Source: Mycolicibacterium flavescens
Lineage (GTDB): Bacteria > Actinomycetota > Actinomycetes > Mycobacteriales > Mycobacteriaceae
Assembly (NCBI RefSeq): GCF_001722335.1
Contig: NZ_MIHA01000009.1
Span: 1 to 64,000 of the forward strand
Direction of reading: 5' to 3'
DNA length: 64,000 nucleotides
Positions 56,047 through 64,000 of this stretch are shown here, in pieces. The notes beneath the pieces are model-generated. The model was not told where the DNA came from and made no database searches. It saw nothing but the letters and a program-made list of their open reading frames with translations. Position numbers and translations under genes: made by a program. Each line of letters starts with the position of its first letter. The stretch's first letter is position 1.

Positions 56047-57671
56047 AGCGGCACCACCCCTGCGTAGGGGACTCCGGTCAGATGCGCGAAGTCCCGGTCG
56101 AATGTTGCGAGGTCGTCGAGGTTGAAGTCGGCTAGGCGACGGTGTCCGCAGGCTCGGGCCATCACCACCATCAACTCCACGGCGGAGCGCAGATAGCGAT
56201 TGAGTCGCTGGGCGGCTGCCGGTACCGGGAGCCGTGCCCGCAGTTGCGGATTCTGCGTCGCGATGCCTGCGGGGCAGGCGTTGGTATGACAAGCCCGCAT
56301 GCCCACGCACCCGATCGCCTGCAGCGCCGCGTTGGACAGCGCGATGGCGTTGGCGCCCAGTGCCAGGGCCTTGACCATGTCCGCCGGGGTGCGCAGCCCG
56401 CCCGTGATCACCAGCGTGACGTGACCGGCATCGGAACGGTCCAGGTGCCGCCGTGCTCGCGCCAGTGCGGGGATGGTGGGTACGGAGATGTGGTCGCGGA
56501 AGATGGTCGGCGCGGATCCCGTCCCGCCGCCACGGCCGTCGAGAATCAGGTAGTCCACGCCGATCTCCAATGCGGCGTCGATGTCCTGCTCGATGTGCTG
56601 GGCGCTCATCTTGTATCCGACCGGGATGCCGCCGGACTCCTCCCGAACCCGGGCGGCGAAGTCCTTGAACTGCGAGAGCGAGTCCCACTCCGGGAACCGG
56701 GCAGGCGAGATGGCAGGCGTCCCCGGAGCCAGCCCGCGGACCTCGGCGATGCGGTCCACCACCTTAGACCCGGGCAGGTGGCCACCGGTGCCGGTCTTGG
56801 CGCCTTGGCCGCCCTTGAAGTGGAAAGCCTGCACCTTGCGCAGGTGCTCGAAACTCCAACCGAACCCGCCGGAGGCCAACTCGTAGAAGTATCTGGAGTT
56901 GGCCTGTTGTTCTTCCGGAAGCATGCCGCCCTCACCGGAGCAGATGCCCGTGCCGGCCAGTTCCGCCCCGGTGGCGAGGGCGATCTTCGCCTCCTGCGAC
57001 AGCGCGCCGAAGCTCATATCGCTGACGAACAGCGGGATGTCGAGCAGCAGCGGGCGGGCGGTGCGGGGACCGATCACGGTGTCGGTGCTGACCGGTTCGT
57101 CGTCCAACAGCGGTAGCCGCCGCAACTGCGCGGGCAACACCTGAATCGAATCCCAGGAAGGGAGGCGGTCGCGGGGCACCCCCATCGCGGCCACCGGGCC
57201 GTGGTGGCCCACCCGGCTCAGTCCGTGTGCGGCGAACTCGTGGATCTGCGTGACGAACGGTTCTTCGGGGGTGTCGGCCGTTTTGATCCAGGTGCCCTGG
57301 TAGCCGTCGTCGTCGAACTGTTGCGGGTTGGCCTCGGCGAACGCTGAGACCGCAGACTCGTCGACGTAGACCTCGCCGTCGGTCACCCAGGCGCGGAACT
57401 TCGTCAGCCCTACTGAAGGGTTGACCGGCGCGATACCGGTGTTGGTGTCATATCGCCAGCCGTGCAGGTCGCATACCAGGAGGTTCCCCTCGATGTGGCC
57501 GTCTGCCATCCGCGCACCACGATGTGCGCAGCGACCGTGCAACGCTGAGATGTCGTTGCCGACCCGGATCAGGACCAGGTCCACCCCCGCGACTTCGACA
57601 CCGTGCGGGGCGCCCTCGGGGATGGCGGCCAATCCGCCCACGTGTACGGCATTGCCCACCGTAGAGTCCAT
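56043..57671 (-). CDS. Rieske [2Fe-2S]-glutamate synthase (FMN/[3Fe-4S]) domain fusion
   Basis: 542 aa. An N-terminal Rieske domain (about 8-105; CAHRGA at C48/H50 and CDLHGW at C67/H70) is fused to a GltS FMN domain (about 180-520). The latter has FVSDMSFGALSQEAKIAL, the Gly-rich FHFKGGQGAKTGTGGHLPG and YLILDGRGGGTGSAP. The [3Fe-4S] ligands appear as C-x5-C-x4-C (CVGMRACHTNAC, about 455-466). No amidotransferase domain is present, so it is not a complete glutamate synthase. ATG 57671 has ggacgg upstream. It is coupled to the Rieske-ThDP gene, implying a joint redox function. Confidence 0.88.
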   Translation of the reverse strand: MDSTVGNAVHVGGLAAIPEGAPHGVEVAGVDLVLIRVGNDISALHGRCAHRGARMADGHIEGNLLVCDLHGWRYDTNTGIAPVNPSVGLTKFRAWVTDGEVYVDESAVSAFAEANPQQFDDDGYQGTWIKTADTPEEPFVTQIHEFAAHGLSRVGHHGPVAAMGVPRDRLPSWDSIQVLPAQLRRLPLLDDEPVSTDTVIGPRTARPLLLDIPLFVSDMSFGALSQEAKIALATGAELAGTGICSGEGGMLPEEQQANSRYFYELASGGFGWSFEHLRKVQAFHFKGGQGAKTGTGGHLPGSKVVDRIAEVRGLAPGTPAISPARFPEWDSLSQFKDFAARVREESGGIPVGYKMSAQHIEQDIDAALEIGVDYLILDGRGGGTGSAPTIFRDHISVPTIPALARARRHLDRSDAGHVTLVITGGLRTPADMVKALALGANAIALSNAALQAIGCVGMRACHTNACPAGIATQNPQLRARLPVPAAAQRLNRYLRSAVELMVVMARACGHRRLADFNLDDLATFDRDFAHLTGVPYAGVVPL

Positions 57672-57777
57672 CAGCCCGTCCGTTCGTTTGTGTTCGACGT
57701 TGTCATACCCGTGCGGTCCGTGTAACACCAATAGCGGATTGCGCTGAGCCACAGACCGATTCGCTGGCGGCCGGCGA

Positions 57778-59340
57778 TTACAGTTCGCACGACGTACCCG
57801 CTGGTGGGACTTCGAGGTCGATCAGGTAGTCGGCGGCGACGGCGTTGACGCACGGATTCGTCCCCGCGGTGACAATCGTGTGGCCTTCGCCCTCCACGGT
57901 GAGCAGTGCGCTGCCGAGGGTTTCGGCCAGGCGGACGCCACCGGCGTGTGGCGTGGTGGGGTCGCCGGTGATCGACACGACCAGTGTCTTCGGCAGATCT
58001 GCGATGTCGGTGGCGTAGGGATAGCCGAGCGTCGGTTCGGCCGGCCAGTGTTCGCAGCCGTCCCGCGCGCCGGTCAGGGCGACGCCGGGATCCATGAACG
58101 GTGCGACGCGGAACACGTCGGCGCGCAACCGGTTACCGGCAGTTTCACTGAGACGGTCCTCGTCCATACAGTTGATCGCGAAGAGCGCCTCGGTGAAGTT
58201 GGTCCAGCGACCCTCGGCGTCCCGGAGTGCGAAATCGTAGTTGAGTTGCAGCAGTTCGTCGCCGCGTCCCTGCTGTAGCTGCGCTATCCCGGCGATGACG
58301 CGCGGCCACGCGGCCTCGGTGTACAGGCCGGAGATCACGCCCCCGATCGCTTCGTCGTAGTCGAGATCGGTGGTCAGTGCCGGAAGCGGTGTTTCGTACA
58401 GTGGGCGCACGATCCGATGGAACGTCGCGGTGGCGCGGTCCGGGTCGTGCCCGAGTGGGCAGACCGTCTGCGTGGCGCAGAACTCGGCCATCTGCTCGAA
58501 GGCGCGCTGAAATCCGGCGAACGCGGCGATCCGGCGCTCCGCTGTGCCCTGGTGCGGATCGATCGCGCCGTCGAGCAGCATCGCGCGGACGTTCTGCGGG
58601 AACTGTTCGGCGTACACGGCGCCCAACCGGGTCCCGTAACTCTGGCCCAGGAACGTCAGCTTCTCGTCGCCCAGTACGGCGCGCAGCACGTCGATGTCAC
58701 GCGCCGCATCGCGCGTACCCACGCCCGCCAGGACGTCGAGCCCACCCGAGCGCTCCGCGCACCGGTCAACGATGGCCTTCGTATCCTGTTGCGTCCATTG
58801 CACGGTCGTGCCCTGGGTGGTGAGGACGTAGCCGCCGCGGTCGGCCTCGGCGTCGGTGAAGCAGTCGACAGCAGGCTCCGACTTGCCCACGCCCCGCGGA
58901 TCGAGACCGACGAGGTCGAAGTGCTCGGTCAGCCGTTCCTCACTCAGTCCCAACGACATTGCCGCCGCGGCGAACAGCCCGGATCCGCCGGGCCCGCCGG
59001 GGTTGATGACAAGAGATCCGAGCGATTCGCCGCGGGCGGGGACACGCATCACGGCGAGCTGTGCGGTCCTGCCCGAGGGGTCCTGGTAGTTCAGTGGGAC
59101 CAGCAGACGACCGCATTCGGCGGTGGAGGCGGCGGAGTACACGGCGCTCTCGATGGACGTCGTGGCGTAATCATCGCATGTCTGCCAGGAGATCGCCTGC
59201 TCGTAGAACTCGTCGAGACCGGCGTGCCGGGTACGTGCGGGTGCCGACGTACACGCCGCGAGCAGGATCGCGATGCACAGGACGAAGAATCCGGCCGTCT
59301 TCTTCGCCGGGTCTCGAGGATGTCGTCCGTGCCGGGTCAC
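57778..59340 (-). CDS. Secreted TAP-like alpha/beta hydrolase lipoprotein (tripeptidyl aminopeptidase/CaeA-like)
   Basis: A 520-aa lipoprotein precursor. The signal ends in the lipobox LLAAC (around residue 28). The alpha/beta core has LVINPGGPGGSG (oxyanion), FDLVGLDPRGVGKSEP, a nucleophile elbow FLGQSYGTRLG, and a TAP-like C-terminal domain with catalytic His in VEGEGHTIVTAG. GTG 59340 has GGAG 8 nt upstream; longer frames overlap the divergent promoter. Relatives in mycobacteria and streptomycetes include peptidases/esterases. It ends 106 bp before the Rieske-glutamate synthase gene on the same strand. Confidence 0.85.
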   Translation of the reverse strand: MTRHGRHPRDPAKKTAGFFVLCIAILLAACTSAPARTRHAGLDEFYEQAISWQTCDDYATTSIESAVYSAASTAECGRLLVPLNYQDPSGRTAQLAVMRVPARGESLGSLVINPGGPGGSGLFAAAAMSLGLSEERLTEHFDLVGLDPRGVGKSEPAVDCFTDAEADRGGYVLTTQGTTVQWTQQDTKAIVDRCAERSGGLDVLAGVGTRDAARDIDVLRAVLGDEKLTFLGQSYGTRLGAVYAEQFPQNVRAMLLDGAIDPHQGTAERRIAAFAGFQRAFEQMAEFCATQTVCPLGHDPDRATATFHRIVRPLYETPLPALTTDLDYDEAIGGVISGLYTEAAWPRVIAGIAQLQQGRGDELLQLNYDFALRDAEGRWTNFTEALFAINCMDEDRLSETAGNRLRADVFRVAPFMDPGVALTGARDGCEHWPAEPTLGYPYATDIADLPKTLVVSITGDPTTPHAGGVRLAETLGSALLTVEGEGHTIVTAGTNPCVNAVAADYLIDLEVPPAGTSCEL

Positions 59341-59443
59341 TGCGATCTCCAGGATTGTGTGGGCGGGGGGCTGGCTGTGCTGGGTGATGTCGGCCGATGC
59401 TCGACGCTGGAGCTCAGAAGACGTACCAAACCGAACAATACGG

Positions 59444-59474
59444 AACGGTCCGTCTCGTGACAAGACGAACCGTT
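59444..59474. promoter_or_regulatory. Inverted repeat between the lipoprotein gene and tetR
   Basis: aacggtccgtct (59444-59455) and agacgaaccgtt (59463-59474) match as an inverted pair at 11 of 12 positions with a 7-bp spacer, 42 bp before the tetR ATG. It is a likely TetR operator that also covers the divergent promoter. Confidence 0.6.
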
Positions 59475-59515
59475 GCGTATCGGTGGGCGGGCGTTTCGCA
59501 GTAGGGTCACGGGAT

Positions 59516-60094
59516 ATGTCCGCAAGTCCCAGAGACCCCAGCCGCCGCAATGAGAACTCGCGTCGCGCGATTCTCGAGGCGGCGATGTCGTTGGTCTGCG
59601 AGCTGGGGTATGACAACGTCTCGATCGAGGCGATCGCCCGGCGGGCATGCGTGGGCAAACAGACGATCTACCGCTGGTGGCCATCCAAGGGCGCGGTGAT
59701 ACTCGAAGCCGCCACCCAGAGCCTCGATCCCGTCGTCGTATTCCCGGACAGCGGGGATCTGCAGGCCGACCTGAGGCTCCAGCTCACCGGAATCATCGAC
59801 TTGGTCACCACCACCGGATTCGGGGCGGCGTACTGCGGCGTGATCGCCGCCTGCCAGTCCGATCCCGTCTTGCAACGCGGTGTCCACGAGCAGGTCATCG
59901 AACCGAACATCAAGGGCTTTCGGGCCCGGGCCGTGCTGGCGCAGGAGCGGGGCGAGATTCGCGCCGACGCTGACGTGGCGACTCTGCGGGACATGCTCTA
60001 CGGGGTCATCGAGTACCGGATGTTTCACGACATGCCGCTCGACCACGCGTACATCGACGCAGTCCTGGAGATCGCGTTCCGCGGGGTGCGCTAG
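59516..60094 (+). CDS. TetR/AcrR-family regulator
   Basis: 192 aa. The HTH (about 15-60) is NSRRAILEAAMSLVCELGYD, SIEAIARRACVGKQTIYRWW then PSKGAVILEA. The C-terminal domain resembles TetR_C_11-type ligand domains (FGAAYCGVIAACQSDPVLQR). ATG 59516 follows aggg and opens the conserved start. It is divergent from the lipoprotein gene across an inverted-repeat operator and probably represses that gene and possibly the Rieske cassette behind it. Confidence 0.9.
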   Translation: MSASPRDPSRRNENSRRAILEAAMSLVCELGYDNVSIEAIARRACVGKQTIYRWWPSKGAVILEAATQSLDPVVVFPDSGDLQADLRLQLTGIIDLVTTTGFGAAYCGVIAACQSDPVLQRGVHEQVIEPNIKGFRARAVLAQERGEIRADADVATLRDMLYGVIEYRMFHDMPLDHAYIDAVLEIAFRGVR

Positions 60095-60229
60095 CGGGGT
60101 CTTGACCCGACCGTGCGGCGTCGCCGGCGACGGCGTGTGAACTAAAACCGCGACCGGGCGTCATGCGTACACCCTAACCACTCGCACTGCAGCAGAGGGT
60201 ATTTCGATCCGTCGGAGTGGCAACGTTCG
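60095..60229. other. Short spacer after tetR
   Basis: 135 bp between the tetR stop and the convergent oxidoreductase stop. Nothing recognisable beyond possible terminator sequence. Confidence 0.3.
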
Positions 60230-61237
60230 CTACGCGGCACGCGGCGGAAGCGCGACGGTGTCGTCGGCCACGTCGATCGTGACCTTGCCGCGCAGCGCAT
60301 ACGACCGCCTGTTCTCCAGGAGTTCGTGAGCTTCGCCCATTCGAGCGAGCGGAAGAGTCGCGCCGATGACGGGCTTCACGAGCCCCCGTTCGACCAGTGT
60401 GGTCAGCGCGTCCAACTTTCCGCGGTTCTGTCGCGTAAAGACGAAGTGGTATGCGGCGTTCCTGCCCCATGCCTCGATGAGATTCTGGGGCTGCGCGATG
60501 TCGACGATGCTGACGACGCGACCGAAGTCTTTGAGCAGCAGCGGACTTCGCGTGAGCGCGTCGCCGCCGATCGTGTCGTAGACGACGTCGACCCCCGCGC
60601 CGCGGGTCAGCTCCGCCACGGTGTCGACGTAGTCCGTCGAGGTGAAGTCGATCGCCGCGTCCGCTCCGAGGGAGCGCACGAACTCGTGGTCGGCCGCCTT
60701 CGCTGTGGTGATCACCTGAGCGCCGATCGCTTTCGCGACCTGGATGGCGATCGTCCCGACCCCGCCCGCGCCGCCGTGGATGAGGATCGTCTCTCCGACG
60801 GAGAGTTGAGCCCGTGTCACCAGCGACTCCCAGACGGTGCCACCGACGAGCGTCAGGCTCGCGGCCTCCAGATGACTGAGGTTCTCGGGTTTCCGGCCGA
60901 CGAGATCGACGTCGGCGACGTGCTGCTCGGCGTAGGAGCCGGGGCCGCCGAAGATCCGGGGCGTGTAGTACACGGCGTCGCCGACGCCGAATTCGGTCAC
61001 GTGGGACCCGACTTCCTCAACCACACCGGAGATGTCGTGGCCGATGATCGCCGGCAGAGGAACGTGGTCCGCGTAGTCTCCGCGACGGATCTGGTAGTCA
61101 AGCGGGTTGAGGGCGGTCGCGTGGACACGCACCCGTACCTGGCGCGGTCCGACGCGCGGTACGGATACCTCGCGCACCTCGAATGCGTCGGACCCTCCGA
61201 AACGGGTCAGCACGACGGCTTTCATCGGGTCGGTCAT
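60230..61237 (-). CDS. NADP-dependent MDR oxidoreductase (zinc-less)
   Basis: A 335-aa medium-chain reductase. The N-terminal block is [20 protein letters not shown], then [22 protein letters not shown]. The NADPH motif is [20 protein letters not shown] and the later block is [21 protein letters not shown] 61237 has GAGGA 9 nt upstream and gives MTDPMKAVV; an in-frame start at 61255 would precede it. It has no zinc ligands, so it is a reductase rather than an alcohol dehydrogenase. The substrate is unknown. Confidence 0.88.
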   Translation of the reverse strand: MTDPMKAVVLTRFGGSDAFEVREVSVPRVGPRQVRVRVHATALNPLDYQIRRGDYADHVPLPAIIGHDISGVVEEVGSHVTEFGVGDAVYYTPRIFGGPGSYAEQHVADVDLVGRKPENLSHLEAASLTLVGGTVWESLVTRAQLSVGETILIHGGAGGVGTIAIQVAKAIGAQVITTAKAADHEFVRSLGADAAIDFTSTDYVDTVAELTRGAGVDVVYDTIGGDALTRSPLLLKDFGRVVSIVDIAQPQNLIEAWGRNAAYHFVFTRQNRGKLDALTTLVERGLVKPVIGATLPLARMGEAHELLENRRSYALRGKVTIDVADDTVALPPRAA

Positions 61238-61255
61238 GTCGATGTTCCTCACCAC

Positions 61256-61523
61256 GGTTAGGGATGCGCGACGCGCCGGGACCGGCGGTGCCTACAGTGT
61301 CGCCGTCGGGACCACCGATAACCAGGGGCGTGATCGCCAATCCTCGCGAGGATAGTGACACGGCCGTCGCGCGGTGCCCCAAGCGGTGACGTCGGTACCC
61401 ACCCCTCGAGCAATTGGTCACCCCGCACTGTGCCCGGTTCAGCCGACTGACGGCGACCGAAGCGGCTAGCGTGATTTCATCGCTCGCGGTAGCCGCTTCG
61501 AGAGTCAGGAAGGCGCGTCTGGC
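61256..61523. other. Divergent promoter region, oxidoreductase/permease
   Basis: 268 bp between divergent genes. No gene seen. A TA-containing patch (gctagcgtgattt, near 61468) could serve the permease promoter. No strong dyad was noticed. Confidence 0.3.
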
Positions 61524-62972
61524 ATGGAGAGAAAAACGGTCGAAAAGCCTGAGGACGCGTCGCTACTGAAGGTCCTCGGCAACTGGGACGTGCTGGCACT
61601 GGGCTTCGGCGCGATGATCGGTTTCGGCTGGGTGGTGCTCACCGGGGACTGGATCGGGTCGGCGGGCACCCTCGGGGCAGTGCTGGCCATGACGGCCGGC
61701 GGCGTCATCATGGCGATGGTCGGCCTCACGTACGCCGAACTCACCGCAGCCATCCCCAAGGCGGGCGGCGAACACAACTTCCTACTTCGCGGCATGGGGC
61801 CGCGGTGGTCGTTCATCGGCTCCTGGGGGATCGTCGGTGGATACGTGACCATCGTGGCGTTCGAGGCCGTGGCCCTGCCCAGAACCGCGTTGTACCTCTT
61901 CCCGGACCTCAACCAGGTTCGCTTGTGGGAGGTCGCGGGAAGCGAGGTGTATCTGACCTGGGCGCTGGTCGGCGCGATCGCAGCGGTCATCATCACGACC
62001 ATCAACATCCTCGGCGTCAAATTAGCCAGCGCGGCACAGACATTCGTCGTTCTGCTGCTGCTGATCATCGCGCTGATGCTGGTCGTCGGCTCCTTCACCG
62101 GCGGGTCCACCGACGACATGCAGCCGCTGTTCACCGGCGGCGCGGCAGGGTTCTTCGCGGTCCTCGTCGTGGTGCCGTTCCTCTTCGTCGGATTCGACGT
62201 CATCCCGCAGTCCGCAGAGGAGGTGAACGTCCCCGCCCGTCAGGTCGGGCGCCTGGTCGTCATCGCGGTGATCCTCGCGACCATCTTCTACCTCATCACG
62301 ATCGTCACCACCGCGTCCGCGATGCCCCCTGGCGAACTGGCTGAGATGGACATCGCCACCGCAGACGCATTCGGAGTGCTGTTCGGCAACGACTTCATGG
62401 CCAAGGTGCTGATCGCCGGCGGCATCGCCGGAATCCTCACCTCGTGGAACTCGCTGCTGCTCGGCGCATCTCGATTGATGTACTCGATGGCGCGCTCCGG
62501 CATGCTGCCGGCCTGGTTCGGCAAGCTCCACCCGAGGTTCCGCACCCCGATCAACGCGCTGCTGTTCATCGGCGGGCTGTCCTTCCTCGCTCCGTTCCTG
62601 GGCGAGGCGATGCTGGGGTGGCTCGTCGACTCCGGGTCGCCGAGCATCGTCATCACCTACCTTCTGGTCTCGATCGTGTTCCTGATCCTGCGCCGACGCG
62701 AGCCGCAGATGGACCGGCCGCTTCGGGTCGGTGGACGTGGAAAGGCCGGTCTGGCGATCGGCGGCGCGGCCGTCGTGCTCTGTGTCGGGTTGCTGAGCCT
62801 CTACCTGCCTGGCATGCCCGCGTTCCTCGACCCGCAGCCGTGGATCCTGTTCGGTGCGTGGTGGCTGCTCGGCGCATACTTCCTGTTCCGCATCCCGACG
62901 GGCATCGAACCGGGCGAAGACGCCGAACATCGTCTACTGGAAGCGATCAACCGGCGTGCAGACGAAAGGTGA
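61524..62972 (+). CDS. APC-family amino-acid permease
   Basis: A 482-aa inner-membrane protein with about 12 hydrophobic helices (first near residue 25: VLALGFGAMIGFGWVVLTGD, with the GxG-type APC helix-1 signature). It also has PKAGGEHNFLLRGMGP in helix 3 and FVGFDVIPQSAEEVNVPARQ near residue 220. This fits the amino acid-polyamine-organocation family. A threonine dehydratase follows immediately, so threonine/serine or a related amino acid is a plausible substrate; that is inference. Confidence 0.9.
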   Translation: MERKTVEKPEDASLLKVLGNWDVLALGFGAMIGFGWVVLTGDWIGSAGTLGAVLAMTAGGVIMAMVGLTYAELTAAIPKAGGEHNFLLRGMGPRWSFIGSWGIVGGYVTIVAFEAVALPRTALYLFPDLNQVRLWEVAGSEVYLTWALVGAIAAVIITTINILGVKLASAAQTFVVLLLLIIALMLVVGSFTGGSTDDMQPLFTGGAAGFFAVLVVVPFLFVGFDVIPQSAEEVNVPARQVGRLVVIAVILATIFYLITIVTTASAMPPGELAEMDIATADAFGVLFGNDFMAKVLIAGGIAGILTSWNSLLLGASRLMYSMARSGMLPAWFGKLHPRFRTPINALLFIGGLSFLAPFLGEAMLGWLVDSGSPSIVITYLLVSIVFLILRRREPQMDRPLRVGGRGKAGLAIGGAAVVLCVGLLSLYLPGMPAFLDPQPWILFGAWWLLGAYFLFRIPTGIEPGEDAEHRLLEAINRRADER

Positions 62973-64000
62973 AGCGACGCGACTCATCTCGATCGACCAG
63001 ATAGCGGCGGCCGCCGATCGGCTCAGACCGGTGGTGCGACGTACGCCGGTGATCGCCTCGCGGGTGCTCTCGGAGCGAACCGGCCAGCAGGTGTACTTCA
63101 AATGCGAGAACCTGCAGCGCACAGGATCGTTCAAACCCCGCGGGGCGTACAACCGGATCGCGAACCTCTCCAGCGACGAGCGGGCCCGCGGCGTGGTCGC
63201 TGCCAGCGCCGGCAACCACGCGCAGGGCGTTGCCTGGGCCGCGACCGAGCTCGGGATCGCGTCGACGGTCTTCATGCCGGTCAACGTCGCGCTGCCCAAA
63301 CTGGCAGCGACCAAGGCCTACGGCGCGCAAGTGCACCTGACCGGCGAGACGATCGACGACGCCCTGGTTGCCGCGCGCGAATACTCCGAACAACACGGTG
63401 CAGTCCTGATCCACCCGTTCGATCATGTCGACGTGGTGGCCGGGCAAGGCACCGTCGGCCTGGAGATCGTCGAGCAGATTCCCGATGTCTCCACCATCGT
63501 CGTGCCGACCGGCGGAGGTGGTCTGCTCGCCGGAATCGCCTCGGCTGCCCACGCTTTGGCACCTCAGGTCCAGGTGATCGGGGTGCAGGCCGCGAGCGCT
63601 GCCGCATGGCCGGGTTCGTTGGCCGCCGGGCATCCCGTGCGGGTGGGGTCCATGCAGACCATGGCCGACGGTATCGCGGTGCGGCTGCCGGGGGACGTTC
63701 CCTACGCGCATGTGGCGGAGCTCGCCCAGTCGGTTCTGACGGTCAGCGAAGAGGCACTGTCCCGCGCGCTGCTGCTCTGCATGGAGCGCGCGAAACTGAT
63801 CGTCGAACCCGCCGGTGCGGCGGCCGTCGCGGCGCTGATGACAGGCGACCTCGACCTCCGCGGCCCGGTGTGCGCCGTCCTGTCCGGCGGCAACATCGAT
63901 CCGCTGGTGCTCACGCATGTGATCACGCACGGCCTGCGTGCCGCGGGCCGGTATCTGGCGGTGCGAGTGACCATTCCGGACCGCCCCGGCGGGCTGAGCC
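62956..64000 (+). CDS. ilvA: Threonine ammonia-lyase (threonine dehydratase), C-terminal end outside the window
   Basis: Partial CDS of more than 348 codons, a PLP fold-type II enzyme. The PLP-binding Lys is in TGSFKPRGAYN (about residue 60), the Gly-rich loop is VPTGGGGLLAG, and the SxGN motif is ASAGNHAQG. An ACT-type regulatory domain begins near the edge (YLAVRVTIPDRPGGLS). It deaminates L-threonine to 2-oxobutyrate. The short length before the ACT domain fits the catabolic/TdcB-like form more than large IlvA. GTG 62956 overlaps the permease stop by 17 bp, so translation may be coupled. The ilvA/tdcB assignment is uncertain. Confidence 0.88.
   Translation, partial: MQTKGEATRLISIDQIAAAADRLRPVVRRTPVIASRVLSERTGQQVYFKCENLQRTGSFKPRGAYNRIANLSSDERARGVVAASAGNHAQGVAWAATELGIASTVFMPVNVALPKLAATKAYGAQVHLTGETIDDALVAAREYSEQHGAVLIHPFDHVDVVAGQGTVGLEIVEQIPDVSTIVVPTGGGGLLAGIASAAHALAPQVQVIGVQAASAAAWPGSLAAGHPVRVGSMQTMADGIAVRLPGDVPYAHVAELAQSVLTVSEEALSRALLLCMERAKLIVEPAGAAAVAALMTGDLDLRGPVCAVLSGGNIDPLVLTHVITHGLRAAGRYLAVRVTIPDRPGGLS

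Noticed and set aside
56047..56688. N-terminal extension of the Rieske-ThDP frame
   Set aside because: The extension lies out of frame inside the Rieske-glutamate synthase gene and is Arg/Gly/Pro-rich. The TTGA junction gives a sensible start just before the Rieske domain.
59341..59658. N-terminal extension of the TAP-like lipoprotein frame
   Set aside because: It would precede the signal peptide by 106 residues and overlap the tetR start and the operator; the lipobox demands a start near 59340.

Overview
The window is GC-rich actinobacterial DNA. Gene content and order identify a mycobacterium, most likely a rapidly growing Mycolicibacterium. Evidence for this: a mycobacterial ino1/padR pair, a ponA1 - GT87 - rpsF - ssb - rpsR - rplI - dnaB chain, an mtc28-like secreted protein, many F420/LLM-type oxidoreductases, and a glucosylglycerate hydrolase known from rapid growers. 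I recognise no rRNA, tRNA or CRISPR array.

Layout. (1) 1-5.4 kb: the start of murJ, a large DUF6049 membrane protein, mutT4, pcnA and an Asp-rich repeat protein (M. tuberculosis Rv3910 to Rv3906c equivalents). (2) 5.4-12.7 kb: the Rv0036c-Rv0041 block ending in leuS. (3) 12.8-24.5 kb: genes mostly absent from M. tuberculosis inserted among Rv0042c, Rv0043c and Rv0044c equivalents. They are an AbiEi/DUF559 protein, an SDR, glucosylglycerate hydrolase, a fused amino-acid ABC importer, a PhoX-type phosphatase and a secreted HExxH metallopeptidase. (4) 24.5-39.1 kb: the Rv0045c-Rv0058 block, with ino1 and its PadR regulator, the peptidoglycan synthase ponA1, a GT87 glycosyltransferase, the ribosomal/ssb operon and dnaB. 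The dnaB gene carries two inteins.

(5) 39.1-47.4 kb: an accessory island directly downstream of dnaB. It has two large unassigned genes: one with a nuclease-like signature, one a lipase-fold hydrolase with a Gly/Ala-rich hydrophobic tail. They are followed by a frameshifted gene, a probable RES-toxin remnant beside a ribbon-helix-helix-like gene, a PPOX oxidoreductase, two gene remnants and a decayed, internally deleted IS3-family element. This is the best candidate for an undescribed (possibly defence) module.

(6) 47.4-64 kb: a catabolic/redox accessory region with three apparent regulatory switches, each marked by inverted repeats. One is TetR/LLM versus MOSC. One is a palindrome ahead of a hydrolase and a quinone oxidoreductase. 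One is a TetR divergent from a TAP-like lipoprotein. Downstream of the lipoprotein is an unusual translationally coupled pair in which both proteins begin with a Rieske [2Fe-2S] domain: Rieske-glutamate synthase (FMN/[3Fe-4S]) and Rieske-ThDP enzyme, followed by a YaeQ protein. The window ends with a zinc-less MDR oxidoreductase, an APC permease and a threonine dehydratase that runs off the edge.

How parts connect. DnaB, SSB and the r-proteins form the usual replication/translation block. PonA1, the GT87 protein, MurJ and the inositol synthase serve envelope and mycothiol/PI metabolism. The island and the 47-60 kb region look acquired and show several decayed genes. Most functional statements rest on motif recognition and remembered M. 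tuberculosis orthology. No database search was run.
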